A DNA stretch of 12,135 nucleotides from positions 1 through 12,135 of the forward strand of contig JBMFLE010000021.1 in assembly GCA_049971355.1 (NCBI GenBank), in the 5' to 3' direction. Below are positions 1-6,448 of this stretch, in pieces; within the stretch, counting starts at the first letter, position 1; every line of letters begins with the position of its first letter. The notes under the pieces were generated by a model. It saw only the letters and a program-made list of their open reading frames with translations, ran no database searches and was not told the DNA's origin. The DNA comes from JBMFLE01 sp049971355 (GTDB lineage Bacteria > Patescibacteriota > Patescibacteriia > UBA2591 > UBA4787). The position numbers were made by a program, and so were the translations under genes.

Positions 1-959
1 GCTCCTTATTGCATTATCTGGTACAATTACCCAGTCTTTATCAAACAGGTTATCGCTGGCAAGGAGTTTTTGATTATTTTCATCCAGCCGTAAAAAAGAT
101 TGGTCTTTTAATGCTTCCCCGCTGTTTTGGTCTGGCGATCGGCCAATTCAATTTAATCGTTACGACATCAATCGCTTCAGGTTTAATGGCCGGAACAGTA
201 GCCATTTATAATTTAGCCTTTAATTTAATTAGTTTTCCAATTAATATTTTTGGTACTTCTTTAGCAGTGGCTGTTTTTCCAGTATTTTCTAAGAGTTTAG
301 TTGATGGTCAAAAAGATTTATTTGTCCACTATTTTTCAAAAACAGTTCGCCGGATTTTATATTTAATAATTCCGACGACGGTGATTTTTATTTTATTGCG
401 GACCCAGATTGTCCGTTTGATTTTAGGGGCCGGCGAATTTGATTGGCAGGATACGATTTTAACCGCTCAGGCTTTGGGCTATTTTTCGATTTCTTTATTT
501 GCCCAAAGTTTGATTCCGGTTTTAGCTCGAGCTTTTTACGCCGAGCAGGATACTCTCACGCCGGTCAAAATCGCGGTTGTCGGTTTTTTAATTAATTTAT
601 TTGGTTGTTTAATTTTAGGTCCGAAAATGGGAGTTAGCGGCTTGGCTTTAGCCTTTTCTATTTCTTCAATTATTAATTTATTGCTGCTTTTTGTTATTTT
701 AAAACAACAAGCTGGCGACTTAGATCAACAGAGAATTTTGCGTTCAACCTTGAAAATTGTCTGCTTATCGCTTTTGATGGCAGGGATAATTCAATTTTCC
801 AAATACCAAATTGCCCCCTTGGTTAATATGCAGACATTTTTTGGTGTTTTAATTCAGTTTTTAGGCGCTGTTTTAGCTGGCAGCCTATTTTATTTAATAT
901 TCAGTTTAATTTTTAAATTTGAGGAAATTTTGGTTATCAGAAAATATTTGAAATTTTAA
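1..959 (+). CDS. murJ: Lipid II flippase MurJ (MviN family), 5'-truncated by the window edge
   Basis: MurJ flips the undecaprenyl-linked peptidoglycan precursor lipid II across the cytoplasmic membrane. The reading frame (codons from base 3) is open to the window edge, so the start lies upstream; the TTG at base 9 is internal. About 318 residues are visible. They hold eight long hydrophobic segments, which fits TM7-TM14 of the 14-helix MurJ/MOP fold. Family-like stretches are YNLAFNLISFPINIFGTSLA, the segment after it ending in AVFP, and ARAFYAEQDTLTPVKIAVVG. The N-terminal half with the conserved cavity arginines is outside the window. The gene ends in TAA, and a hairpin terminator follows within about 20 nt. 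It converges on the radical SAM gene. MurG, which makes the substrate of MurJ, is encoded about 5.5 kb downstream. The family call is confident; lipid II specificity is from family knowledge. Confidence 0.92.
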   Translation, partial: SLLHYLVQLPSLYQTGYRWQGVFDYFHPAVKKIGLLMLPRCFGLAIGQFNLIVTTSIASGLMAGTVAIYNLAFNLISFPINIFGTSLAVAVFPVFSKSLVDGQKDLFVHYFSKTVRRILYLIIPTTVIFILLRTQIVRLILGAGEFDWQDTILTAQALGYFSISLFAQSLIPVLARAFYAEQDTLTPVKIAVVGFLINLFGCLILGPKMGVSGLALAFSISSIINLLLLFVILKQQAGDLDQQRILRSTLKIVCLSLLMAGIIQFSKYQIAPLVNMQTFFGVLIQFLGAVLAGSLFYLIFSLIFKFEEILVIRKYLKF

Positions 960-978
960 TTTTTGGTTTATAAAATTA

Positions 979-1007
979 GGAGCCGCTAATTACAGCGGCC
1001 CCTTTTT
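979..1007 (+). terminator. Rho-independent terminator of murJ
   Basis: GCCGCT (982-987) and AGCGGC (994-999) form a perfect 6-bp stem with a 6-nt loop. GG/CC pairing extends it past one A-C mismatch, and TTTTT follows. The hairpin lies about 20 nt after the murJ stop. Read from the minus strand it could also stop radical SAM transcripts, but that side has only a poor T-tract. Confidence 0.82.
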
Positions 1008-1008
1008 A

Positions 1009-1095
1009 TTATTCTTCATGGCCATCGCTGACGATGGATACCATTTTTGCGAAACAGATCTTTAAAAATCTATCGAGTGTTACATAGGAGACCAT
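1009..1095 (-). other. Possible 28-aa small ORF or gene remnant
   Basis: This minus-strand frame starts at ATG (1093-1095) and reads MVSYVTLDRFLKICFAKMVS and eight more residues to two consecutive TAA stops. The same frame is open upstream to a TAA next to the end of the radical SAM gene. No clear ribosome binding site is seen and I recognise no family. The codons overlap a hairpin at 1022-1037 (CCATCG-ctga-CGATGG). It could be a small protein, the tail of a decayed gene, or chance. I annotate it only because the gap holds nothing else. Confidence 0.2.
1022..1037. repeat. Short perfect inverted repeat
   Basis: CCATCG and CGATGG form a 6-bp stem around CTGA, between the murJ terminator and the end of the radical SAM gene. 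The surrounding bases 1020-1048 share GACGAT, then CCATTTT, with the element at 2240-2268 (17 of 29 positions ungapped), so this may be a degraded third member of that family. Confidence 0.45.
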
Positions 1096-1130
1096 TCCCG
1101 GTTTAAGCCACTGATTGGAAATATTTTGAT

Positions 1131-2021
1131 TCAGCGAGTCTTGTTTTTAAACTTCGGAGTGAAATTTTTATTGGCTGAAGACAAATCTTGAACAAAAACA
1201 TTTTTAAAATCATTTTTTATTAACCAATCAATTAAAACTTGATACTCTTGACTTTTTAATCGGCGATTGATCTCCGGGAATTTATAGGCTTGATAAACCG
1301 GATAGTATTGGGACATCAGACTTAAAATTGTATTTTGACCCAGATAATTTTTAATCCAAGAGAGAATTTTGAGTGAATCTTTAATTTGACCGGGTAGGAC
1401 TAAATGGCGGATAATCAAGCCTTTTTCAATTAATCCGTTCGGATTAAAAATATCTTTAGGCGTTAGTTGGCGCATTTCTAAAATTGCTTGACTGGCAAAT
1501 TGAAAATAATTTTTTGCTCCCGAATATTTTTGGGCAATTTTATCGTTGTAATATTTTAAGTCAGGTAACCAAACATCAACTAAACCAGATAGTGATTTAA
1601 TTGTTTCGGTTTTTTCATAACTATTGGAATTCCAAATAATTGGTAAATCAATTTGCTTTTTGTTTTTTTCTAAAAAATTTTTTAGATAAATTGAATAAGG
1701 GGTGGGCGAGACTAGATTAATGTTATAGGCACCTTGTTTTTTTAAATCTAAACAAATTTTTAATAATTCTTTTTCGGAAACAATTTGACCATGATTGATT
1801 TGAGAAATTTCGTAATTTTGACAGAAAGCACAACGTAGGTTGCAATGGCTAAAGAAAATTGTGCCAGAGCCGCAAGAGGGGTTTTGTCCCGAAATACAGG
1901 GTTCTTCCCATTGATGAATTTGCCAATGGGCTATTTCCAATTGATTTGGCGCTCGGCAAACACCCAATTTTTTAATTCGGTTTACTTTACATTCCCAGGG
2001 GCAGATTGTGCACTTTTTCAT
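1131..2021 (-). CDS. Radical SAM protein, PflX-like (COG1313; pyruvate formate-lyase activase-related)
   Basis: This is a 296-aa cytoplasmic Fe-S protein of the uncharacterised PflX-type branch of the radical SAM superfamily. Cys60-x3-Cys64-x2-Cys67 (CNLRCAFC) should bind the [4Fe-4S] cluster that cleaves SAM. An N-terminal Cys4-x2-Cys7-x3-Cys11...Cys22 set (CTICPWEC...GVC) is typical of this family and may hold another metal site. EEPCISG and GSGTIFFSHCNLRC match the family, and the C-terminus FVQDLSSANKNFTPKF looks complete. I chose the ATG at 2019-2021 because it gives the family-typical N-terminus; a longer frame to 2081 would need a TTG and adds an atypical leader. No Shine-Dalgarno is seen. 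No glycyl-radical enzyme, MEMO1 or AMMECR1 partner is in the window, so the substrate is unknown. The gene converges on murJ. Confidence 0.88.
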   Translation of the reverse strand: MKKCTICPWECKVNRIKKLGVCRAPNQLEIAHWQIHQWEEPCISGQNPSCGSGTIFFSHCNLRCAFCQNYEISQINHGQIVSEKELLKICLDLKKQGAYNINLVSPTPYSIYLKNFLEKNKKQIDLPIIWNSNSYEKTETIKSLSGLVDVWLPDLKYYNDKIAQKYSGAKNYFQFASQAILEMRQLTPKDIFNPNGLIEKGLIIRHLVLPGQIKDSLKILSWIKNYLGQNTILSLMSQYYPVYQAYKFPEINRRLKSQEYQVLIDWLIKNDFKNVFVQDLSSANKNFTPKFKNKTR

Positions 2022-2091
2022 AAAGATGTTAAAAATGTTATTTAATAATTCAATCAAATTCAACACTGGACTATCAGGCAACAGGCTTTTG

Positions 2092-2120
2092 ACTATAATG
2101 GCTTGGCCAATGCTACTAAA
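2092..2120 (-). promoter_or_regulatory. Weak candidate promoter for the radical SAM gene
   Basis: On the minus strand TTTAGT (2115-2120) and TATAGT (2092-2097) are 17 nt apart, about 70 nt upstream of the chosen ATG. The -35 is poor. The spacer contains the palindrome TTGGCCAA (2103-2110), which could be an operator or chance. Confidence 0.3.
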
Positions 2121-2239
2121 TGAGTATTGCGGCTCATATCTCTTACTAAAATCTGTTCGTTTTTACTCCAAATTTTAGCTAGCTGTAGCTGTCGGGTGAC
2201 GCCCCGCCAACTCCGTCAAGTCATTTTCAGTTCAGTGGT

Positions 2240-2268
2240 GGAATATCACGACGATCGCAGCCATTTTC
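2240..2268. repeat. CGATCG-centred element, copy A (downstream of topA)
   Basis: GGAATAT...CGATCGCA...CCATTTTC matches the palindrome at 11970-11998 at 23 of 29 ungapped positions. This copy is a decayed inverted repeat: its right arm has lost pairing to the GGAATAT arm. It starts 15 nt beyond the topA stop, in the topA-radical SAM gap, which is visibly more GC-rich than its surroundings. Confidence 0.55.
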
Positions 2269-2283
2269 AGCGATTCATTAAGG

Positions 2284-4263
2284 CTATTCGGGTGTTGGTT
2301 TTTGCCACGAGGCGTAGTTGCATTTAGGCCAGCGATTGCAGCCGTAAAAAAATTTGCCCCTTTTAGTTCTTTTTTGGATAATTTCTCCTATTTGACATTT
2401 TGGACATTTTATTCCAGTTGATTGTTGATGGCTATTATTTAATGATTTAGTAAATTGGCATTCAGGGAAACCAGAGCAGGCTAGAAATCTACCAAATCGG
2501 CTCATTTTTATCACTAAAGGTTTGCCGCATTTTGGACAAATTTCTTCAGTTTTTTCCGCCAGATAATTTTTAGCGATTTCTTTTTCTTTGTTTTTTAATT
2601 TTTCTTTAAATGGCCCATAAAAATTTTTAATCATTGGCAGCCAATTTTCTTGGCCGTTGGCAATTTTATCTAAATTATCTTCCATTCGAGCAGTAAATTG
2701 ATAATCAACAATTTCTGGAAAATGACTAACCAACAGATCGTTGACTAAAAATCCAATTTTGGTTGGTTTAAAATAACGCTGTTCTCTGTAAATATAATTT
2801 CTCTCCTGAAGGGTTGAAATAATTGGCGCATAAGTTGATGGTCGGCCAATGCCCAAAGATTCCAATGTTTTAACCAAACTAGCATCATTGTATCTTGGCA
2901 GTGGTTCGGTAAAATGTTGTTCTGGCAAAAGTTTAATCAATTTTAATTTTTCATTAATTTTTAAAGGAGGCAAAATTGTTTCTATCTGCCTTTCAGGATA
3001 AATTTTCAACCAGCCATCAAACTTAAGAGATGACCCATTGGCTCGAAAAGTATATACCTGGGCAATAATATCAACTGTCGTATTAATTAATCTGGCCGAT
3101 CTCATTTGGCAGCTTATAGCTCGAGACCAAATTAAATTATAAAGCTTGTATTGATCTTTACTTAGATATTTTTTTATTTTTTCTGGTTGACGGAAACAGG
3201 AGGTTGGACGGATTGCCTCGTGTGCTTCTTGAGCAACTTTTGATTTTGTCTTATATTGACGTCTTTCTAAATATTCTTTTCCGTAGTTATTTTTGATAAA
3301 TTCAGCTGCTTCATTTAAGAATTTTTCAGCCAAATTTAATGAGTCAGTACGCATATAAGTGATTAGACCGACTGCCTCCTTTTTACCCAAACTAATTCCT
3401 TCATAAAGTTGCTGGGCAATCAGCATAGTTTTTTTTGCCAAAAAACCCAATTTGCGATTAGCTTCTTGTTGAAGGGTGCTAGTAGTAAATGGCGGTAGAG
3501 GATTTTTTTGTTGTTCTCTTGTTTTAAAATTTAAGACAACATATTTTGCTTTTTTCAAATCTTTAATAATTTTATCTGCCTCAACCCTTGATTTAATTGT
3601 TAGTTTATTTAAAACCAAATCATTAATTTTATATAATTTTGCGGTAAAATTTTTATCTGAACTTGTCTCTGGTTGGAGTAGGGCCTCAATACTCCAATAT
3701 TCTTCCGGTTTGAATTTTTCAATTTCTCTCTCTCGTTCAATAATTAAACGTAAAGCAGGGGATTGAACTCGGCCGGCTGATAAACCTTTAGCAATTTTTC
3801 TCCATAAAAACGGAGAAAGTTCATAGCCAACCAGACGATCTAAGATTCGGCGGCCTTCTTGGGCCTGGACTAAATTTAAATCAATCTCCCGTGGATTTTT
3901 TAATGCTTCTTCAATCGCTTCTAGAGTGATTTCGTGGAAAACAATTCTTTTACCTTTAATTGGTTTTTCTGTGCCAAGAACTTGTTGTAAATGAAAGGCA
4001 ATTGCTTCCCCCTCCCGATCTTCATCAGTAGCAAAGTAAATAGTTTCAGCTTGATTGGCTAATTTTTTTAATTTATTAACAATTTTTCTTTTCTTAGTTG
4101 GAATAACATATTGGGGCTGAAAGTTATTTTCAATATCGATTCCCATTTTTCCGCGTGGTAAATCGCGAATATGTCCCTGGCATGACTCAACAATAAAATC
4201 ATTTCCGAGAAATTTGGAGATAGTTTTTGCTTTAGTTGGCGATTCAACAATTATAAGTTTCAT
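2284..4263 (-). CDS. topA: DNA topoisomerase I (type IA)
   Basis: A 659-aa type IA topoisomerase that relaxes negative supercoils through a transient 5'-phosphotyrosine link. The Toprim domain (about 1-115) has Glu7 (IIVESPTKAK) and the DxD pair Asp80/Asp82 (FATDEDREGEA) for Mg2+. The active-site Tyr303 lies in ITYMRTDS. QEGRRILDRLVGYELSP (about 135-151) and LSAGRVQSPALRLI (161-174) are family-conserved. Two C-terminal four-Cys zinc ribbons follow: C576/C579/C596/C602 and C620/C623/C642/C648. With two ribbons it is compact beside the ~865-aa E. coli enzyme and looks complete. The start gives the canonical MKLIIVESPTKAK. A GAGGAG lies 25 nt upstream, too far for a normal ribosome binding site. 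The gene is 32 nt behind dprA on the same strand, a common bacterial pairing, so co-transcription is likely. No terminator was seen after the stop. Confidence 0.98.
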   Translation of the reverse strand: MKLIIVESPTKAKTISKFLGNDFIVESCQGHIRDLPRGKMGIDIENNFQPQYVIPTKKRKIVNKLKKLANQAETIYFATDEDREGEAIAFHLQQVLGTEKPIKGKRIVFHEITLEAIEEALKNPREIDLNLVQAQEGRRILDRLVGYELSPFLWRKIAKGLSAGRVQSPALRLIIEREREIEKFKPEEYWSIEALLQPETSSDKNFTAKLYKINDLVLNKLTIKSRVEADKIIKDLKKAKYVVLNFKTREQQKNPLPPFTTSTLQQEANRKLGFLAKKTMLIAQQLYEGISLGKKEAVGLITYMRTDSLNLAEKFLNEAAEFIKNNYGKEYLERRQYKTKSKVAQEAHEAIRPTSCFRQPEKIKKYLSKDQYKLYNLIWSRAISCQMRSARLINTTVDIIAQVYTFRANGSSLKFDGWLKIYPERQIETILPPLKINEKLKLIKLLPEQHFTEPLPRYNDASLVKTLESLGIGRPSTYAPIISTLQERNYIYREQRYFKPTKIGFLVNDLLVSHFPEIVDYQFTARMEDNLDKIANGQENWLPMIKNFYGPFKEKLKNKEKEIAKNYLAEKTEEICPKCGKPLVIKMSRFGRFLACSGFPECQFTKSLNNSHQQSTGIKCPKCQIGEIIQKRTKRGKFFYGCNRWPKCNYASWQKPTPE

Positions 4264-4295
4264 AAACCATAAACTATGGATTTTTAAACTCCTCT

Positions 4296-5162
4296 TTAAC
4301 TAATGGTATAATTACTGTTGCCAATATGTCTGACTTTGCCGCTAATTTCCATTATCACTAAAGTTGAATTGACGAGCGGCGCTTCAAGTTTACTTTTTTT
4401 GATAATCTCATCAATATGGAGCGGACCATCGGCTAGAATTTCTAAAATTATTTTTTCTTCATTGTTGGCTGGCTTTATTTCTCTTTTTGAATGTTCAGTT
4501 AGTTCTAAATCAAAAGCATCTAAAATATCTTCAACTTTTGTTACTGCTTTTGCCCCCAATTTAATTAATTGATTGGTCCCGACAGAATTTGAACTATTAA
4601 TATTACCAGGCACAGCAAAAACTTCACGACCATTATCTAAAGCGCAGCGAGCGGTAATTAAGGCGCCCGAAGTTTCTGGTGCCTCAGTTACTAAAACACC
4701 CAAAGACATTCCGGCAATGATTCGATTGCGAGCCGGAAAATTCCACTTGGTTGGCCCAGTTTCGGGCGGGTATTCGCTAACCACAGCCCCACCAGATTTA
4801 ACAATTTTTTCAGCTAATTTTTGGTGAATTGATGGATAAATATGATTTAAACCAGAGCCAAGCACAGCAATAGTTCGACCATTAACATCCAAACAGGCTT
4901 GATGAGCTAAGCCATCAACACCTAAAGCTAAGCCACTAATAATTGTTAAACCTGCTTTAGCTAAATTTCTAACCAAATCAATAGTAATTTGTCTTCCATA
5001 ATTAGAAACCTTGCGAGTGCCGACCACAGCCAAAGGATAATTTTCTTCAGCCCGCAATTCACCCCAGACATAAAGTTCTTTGGGGGGGTCATATATTTCC
5101 TTGAGCAGTTTTGGATAATTCGGGTCATTAATAGTTATTTTTTGTCTAATAGGAGTTGACAT
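4296..5162 (-). CDS. dprA: DNA-processing protein DprA (Smf)
   Basis: DprA binds incoming single-stranded DNA during natural transformation and loads RecA on it. The 288-aa protein has the Rossmann-like DprA core: AVVGTRKVSNYG (45-56), IISGLALGVDGLAHQACL (74-91), NFPARNRIIAGMS (141-153), SGALITAR (165-172) and VPGNINS (184-190). A C-terminal winged-helix-like region follows (about 226-288). Bacterial DprA proteins are often longer because of an N-terminal SAM-like domain, which is absent here. The ATG at 5160-5162 is the first start in frame; no Shine-Dalgarno precedes it, and the predicted leader is only about 15 nt. It is probably first in a dprA-topA operon. In CPR-type cells DprA is usually linked to DNA uptake by type IV pili; no com or pil gene is in this window. 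Confidence 0.95.
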   Translation of the reverse strand: MSTPIRQKITINDPNYPKLLKEIYDPPKELYVWGELRAEENYPLAVVGTRKVSNYGRQITIDLVRNLAKAGLTIISGLALGVDGLAHQACLDVNGRTIAVLGSGLNHIYPSIHQKLAEKIVKSGGAVVSEYPPETGPTKWNFPARNRIIAGMSLGVLVTEAPETSGALITARCALDNGREVFAVPGNINSSNSVGTNQLIKLGAKAVTKVEDILDAFDLELTEHSKREIKPANNEEKIILEILADGPLHIDEIIKKSKLEAPLVNSTLVIMEISGKVRHIGNSNYTIS

Positions 5163-5182
5163 AAAATAAAATTTATGTTATT

Positions 5183-5211
5183 ATCTTAATTAGTTCGATA
5201 AAATAAGTCAA
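5183..5211 (-). promoter_or_regulatory. Sigma70-like promoter for dprA-topA
   Basis: On the minus strand TTGACT (5206-5211) and TAAGAT (5183-5188) are 17 nt apart. This -35 matches consensus at 5 of 6 positions and the -10 at 4 of 6. Transcription would start about 15 nt before the dprA ATG, giving a very short leader without a ribosome binding site. Confidence 0.6.
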
Positions 5212-5235
5212 CCCCGAAAAATTTCACTTCGGGGT
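5211..5235. promoter_or_regulatory. Perfect 8-bp inverted repeat between dprA and the divergent small gene
   Basis: ACCCCGAA (5211-5218) pairs with TTCGGGGT (5228-5235) across a 9-nt loop. Its edge touches the -35 of the dprA promoter, and it lies about 25 nt upstream of the start of the divergent 78-aa gene. No T-tract follows on the plus strand. It may be an operator, a leader hairpin for the small gene, or a bidirectional insulator. Confidence 0.5.
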
Positions 5236-5259
5236 CAATAATTAAAATAAGAAGGTTAA

Positions 5260-5496
5260 ATGATTAAAATCGCCAGGGTTGAACGAAAAAATGGTGTTGT
5301 TTCAGAAGTCGGAGTTGAATTTGGTGGTAGAATAGAAATTCTCTTTCGGCGAACGGAAAACGGAATAAGGGAAGTGAGTCGCTGTTTAATTGGCGATGAG
5401 CGATTATATGATCGGGGAAAGTTATGGATTCCGGACGGTTGGTATAAAAAAATGGTCCGGCAGGTCTGGGCCATTTTTGGGAAAAAAAGAAAATAG
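5260..5496 (+). CDS. Small basic hypothetical protein (78 aa)
   Basis: I do not recognise this protein. It is 78 aa and rich in Arg/Lys, and begins MIKIARVERKNGVVSEVGVE. The middle has alternating polar and hydrophobic residues that suggest beta strands (GRIEILFRR). A Trp-containing segment (KLWIPDGWYKKMVRQVWAIF) and a basic tail (GKKRK) end it. There is no signal peptide or membrane helix. Support for a real gene is AGAAGG 4 nt before the ATG and a strong terminator whose stem begins at the last base of the stop codon. The opposite strand is also open across this region but lacks such signals. The basic tail and small size would suit nucleic acid binding, but that is a guess. It is transcribed divergently from dprA and looks like a stand-alone unit. 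Confidence 0.58.
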   Translation: MIKIARVERKNGVVSEVGVEFGGRIEILFRRTENGIREVSRCLIGDERLYDRGKLWIPDGWYKKMVRQVWAIFGKKRK

Positions 5497-5526
5497 GGGA
5501 CAATTGATTTGTCCCCTTTACTTTTT
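5496..5526 (+). terminator. Rho-independent terminator of the 78-aa gene
   Basis: GGGGACAA (5496-5503) and TTGTCCCC (5509-5516) make a perfect 8-bp stem with a 5-nt loop, followed by TTTACTTTTT. The first G is the last base of the TAG stop codon. Confidence 0.9.
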
Positions 5527-5566
5527 CGGGCGATTTGTTATTACTTAGAATAGATTTTTAGATTCG

Positions 5567-5574
5567 AAAGGAGG
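5567..5574 (+). promoter_or_regulatory. Strong Shine-Dalgarno of the exported protein gene
   Basis: AAAGGAGG sits 5 nt before the ATG at 5580, near-perfect complementarity to the 16S 3' end. It stands out because dprA, ftsZ, frr, both HD genes and the radical SAM gene show no usable Shine-Dalgarno. Confidence 0.85.
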
Positions 5575-5579
5575 TTTTC

Positions 5580-6389
5580 ATGAGAAAAATGATTTTGCTG
5601 TTTGCCTTACTATTGATAAGCGTGGCAGAGACAGATAAATTAGTGAACATTAAGCCACCAGAAACGGTTTTACGTTTGGGAGAAAAATTTACTTTTACCG
5701 CCAGCGTTTTGGGCTTTACACCTGAAATTAATATTTATCTCTGGACAGATTCACTCTTTTGTGAAATTAATGGTGACTCTTGTTATCATTTTACTTTCTA
5801 TATGAAGATCAACCATTCGTTAATCCCGATTCGAGAAAGCAAAATAGAATCGTATGCCAGGACAACAGATCTTGTCACTGTGAGGGAAGAGCAATATTTA
5901 CTAGAAAAAAATAAGGAAAAATGGCAGATAATTAATTTTAATCCAGAAAAAGGAACTGCTTACTATGAAAAAGATTCAACCATTTTTTTTGACGACCAGT
6001 CGACAATTGATTCGTCAGGCATAATGGTTAAAAGTTATGTCGGAATTCATGATATGATAAATATCTTCTGGTATCTTCGTTTGATTGATGTCGATTCAAT
6101 GGCAATTGGCGATACCTTTTATATCTGGAGCTTCGCCGAGAATCGAAAGGTTTCTTATCGCCTGCCAGTAGTATTTTTAAGAGAGGAGAAAATTAAAGTT
6201 CCGGCTGGTACTTTTAGTTATCGCGTATTTAACTGTTGCGTTCGGAGGAGCAAAATATTTAGCGCAAATAGTGGAGATATTACGCTTTGGATTGACAAAG
6301 ACAAAAGAATTATTGCTCAGGCGACGAGAAAAGAAAAGGCCTTGGGAATTTGGCAGACTGTGATTTTTAAGCTGAAGGCAATAGAATAA
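5580..6389 (+). CDS. Exported DUF3108-like protein
   Basis: A 269-aa protein of unknown function with an N-terminal export signal: MRKM, the hydrophobic run ILLFALLLISV, then AETDK, with a likely cleavage near residues 16-18. No lipobox Cys is seen. The C-terminal half resembles DUF3108: YVGIHDMINIFWYLRLIDVD (about 154-173), VGD-like AIGDTFYIW, the diagnostic VPAGTFSYRVF, then DITLWIDKDKRIIAQATRKE and LGIWQ. This beta-rich family acts in the cell envelope of diderm bacteria; its role is unknown. The N-terminal part (LRLGEKFTFTASVLGFTP) may be a separate beta domain. The gene has a textbook AAAGGAGG ribosome binding site and lies between two terminators, so it is a one-gene unit and a candidate for transfer. 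DUF3108 is unexpected in CPR genomes. That it is a real secreted protein is well supported; the DUF3108 match is from memory. Confidence 0.78.
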   Translation: MRKMILLFALLLISVAETDKLVNIKPPETVLRLGEKFTFTASVLGFTPEINIYLWTDSLFCEINGDSCYHFTFYMKINHSLIPIRESKIESYARTTDLVTVREEQYLLEKNKEKWQIINFNPEKGTAYYEKDSTIFFDDQSTIDSSGIMVKSYVGIHDMINIFWYLRLIDVDSMAIGDTFYIWSFAENRKVSYRLPVVFLREEKIKVPAGTFSYRVFNCCVRRSKIFSANSGDITLWIDKDKRIIAQATRKEKALGIWQTVIFKLKAIE

Positions 6390-6424
6390 AAGACCCGTCT
6401 AAATTTGCGGGTCTTTATTTTTTT
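6389..6424 (+). terminator. Rho-independent terminator of the exported protein gene
   Basis: AAAGACCCG (6389-6397) and CGGGTCTTT (6408-6416) form a perfect 9-bp stem with a 10-nt loop, followed by ATTTTTTT. The stem begins at the last base of the stop codon, as in the terminator at 5496. It separates this gene from murG. Confidence 0.92.
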
Positions 6425-6448
6425 AAGAAAAGGAGTATACTATACTCT

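Noticed and set aside
9..11. TTG as the start of the first gene
   Set aside because: The frame is open to the window edge and the protein begins in the middle of MurJ, so this is an internal Leu codon.
1845..2045. Plus-strand 66-aa frame
   Set aside because: It is antisense to the Cys-rich start of the radical SAM gene, with no ribosome site or family match.
2022..2081. 20-residue N-terminal extension of the radical SAM protein from a TTG
   Set aside because: The extension is atypical for the family; the ATG at 2021 gives the conserved MKKCTICPWEC start.
2127..2327. Plus-strand 66-aa frame across the topA 3' end
   Set aside because: It overlaps topA zinc-ribbon codons on the other strand and has no translation signals.
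5264..5503. Minus-strand frames opposite the 78-aa gene
   Set aside because: The plus strand has the ribosome site and the terminator placed at its stop; the minus frames would end inside the dprA regulatory region without signals.
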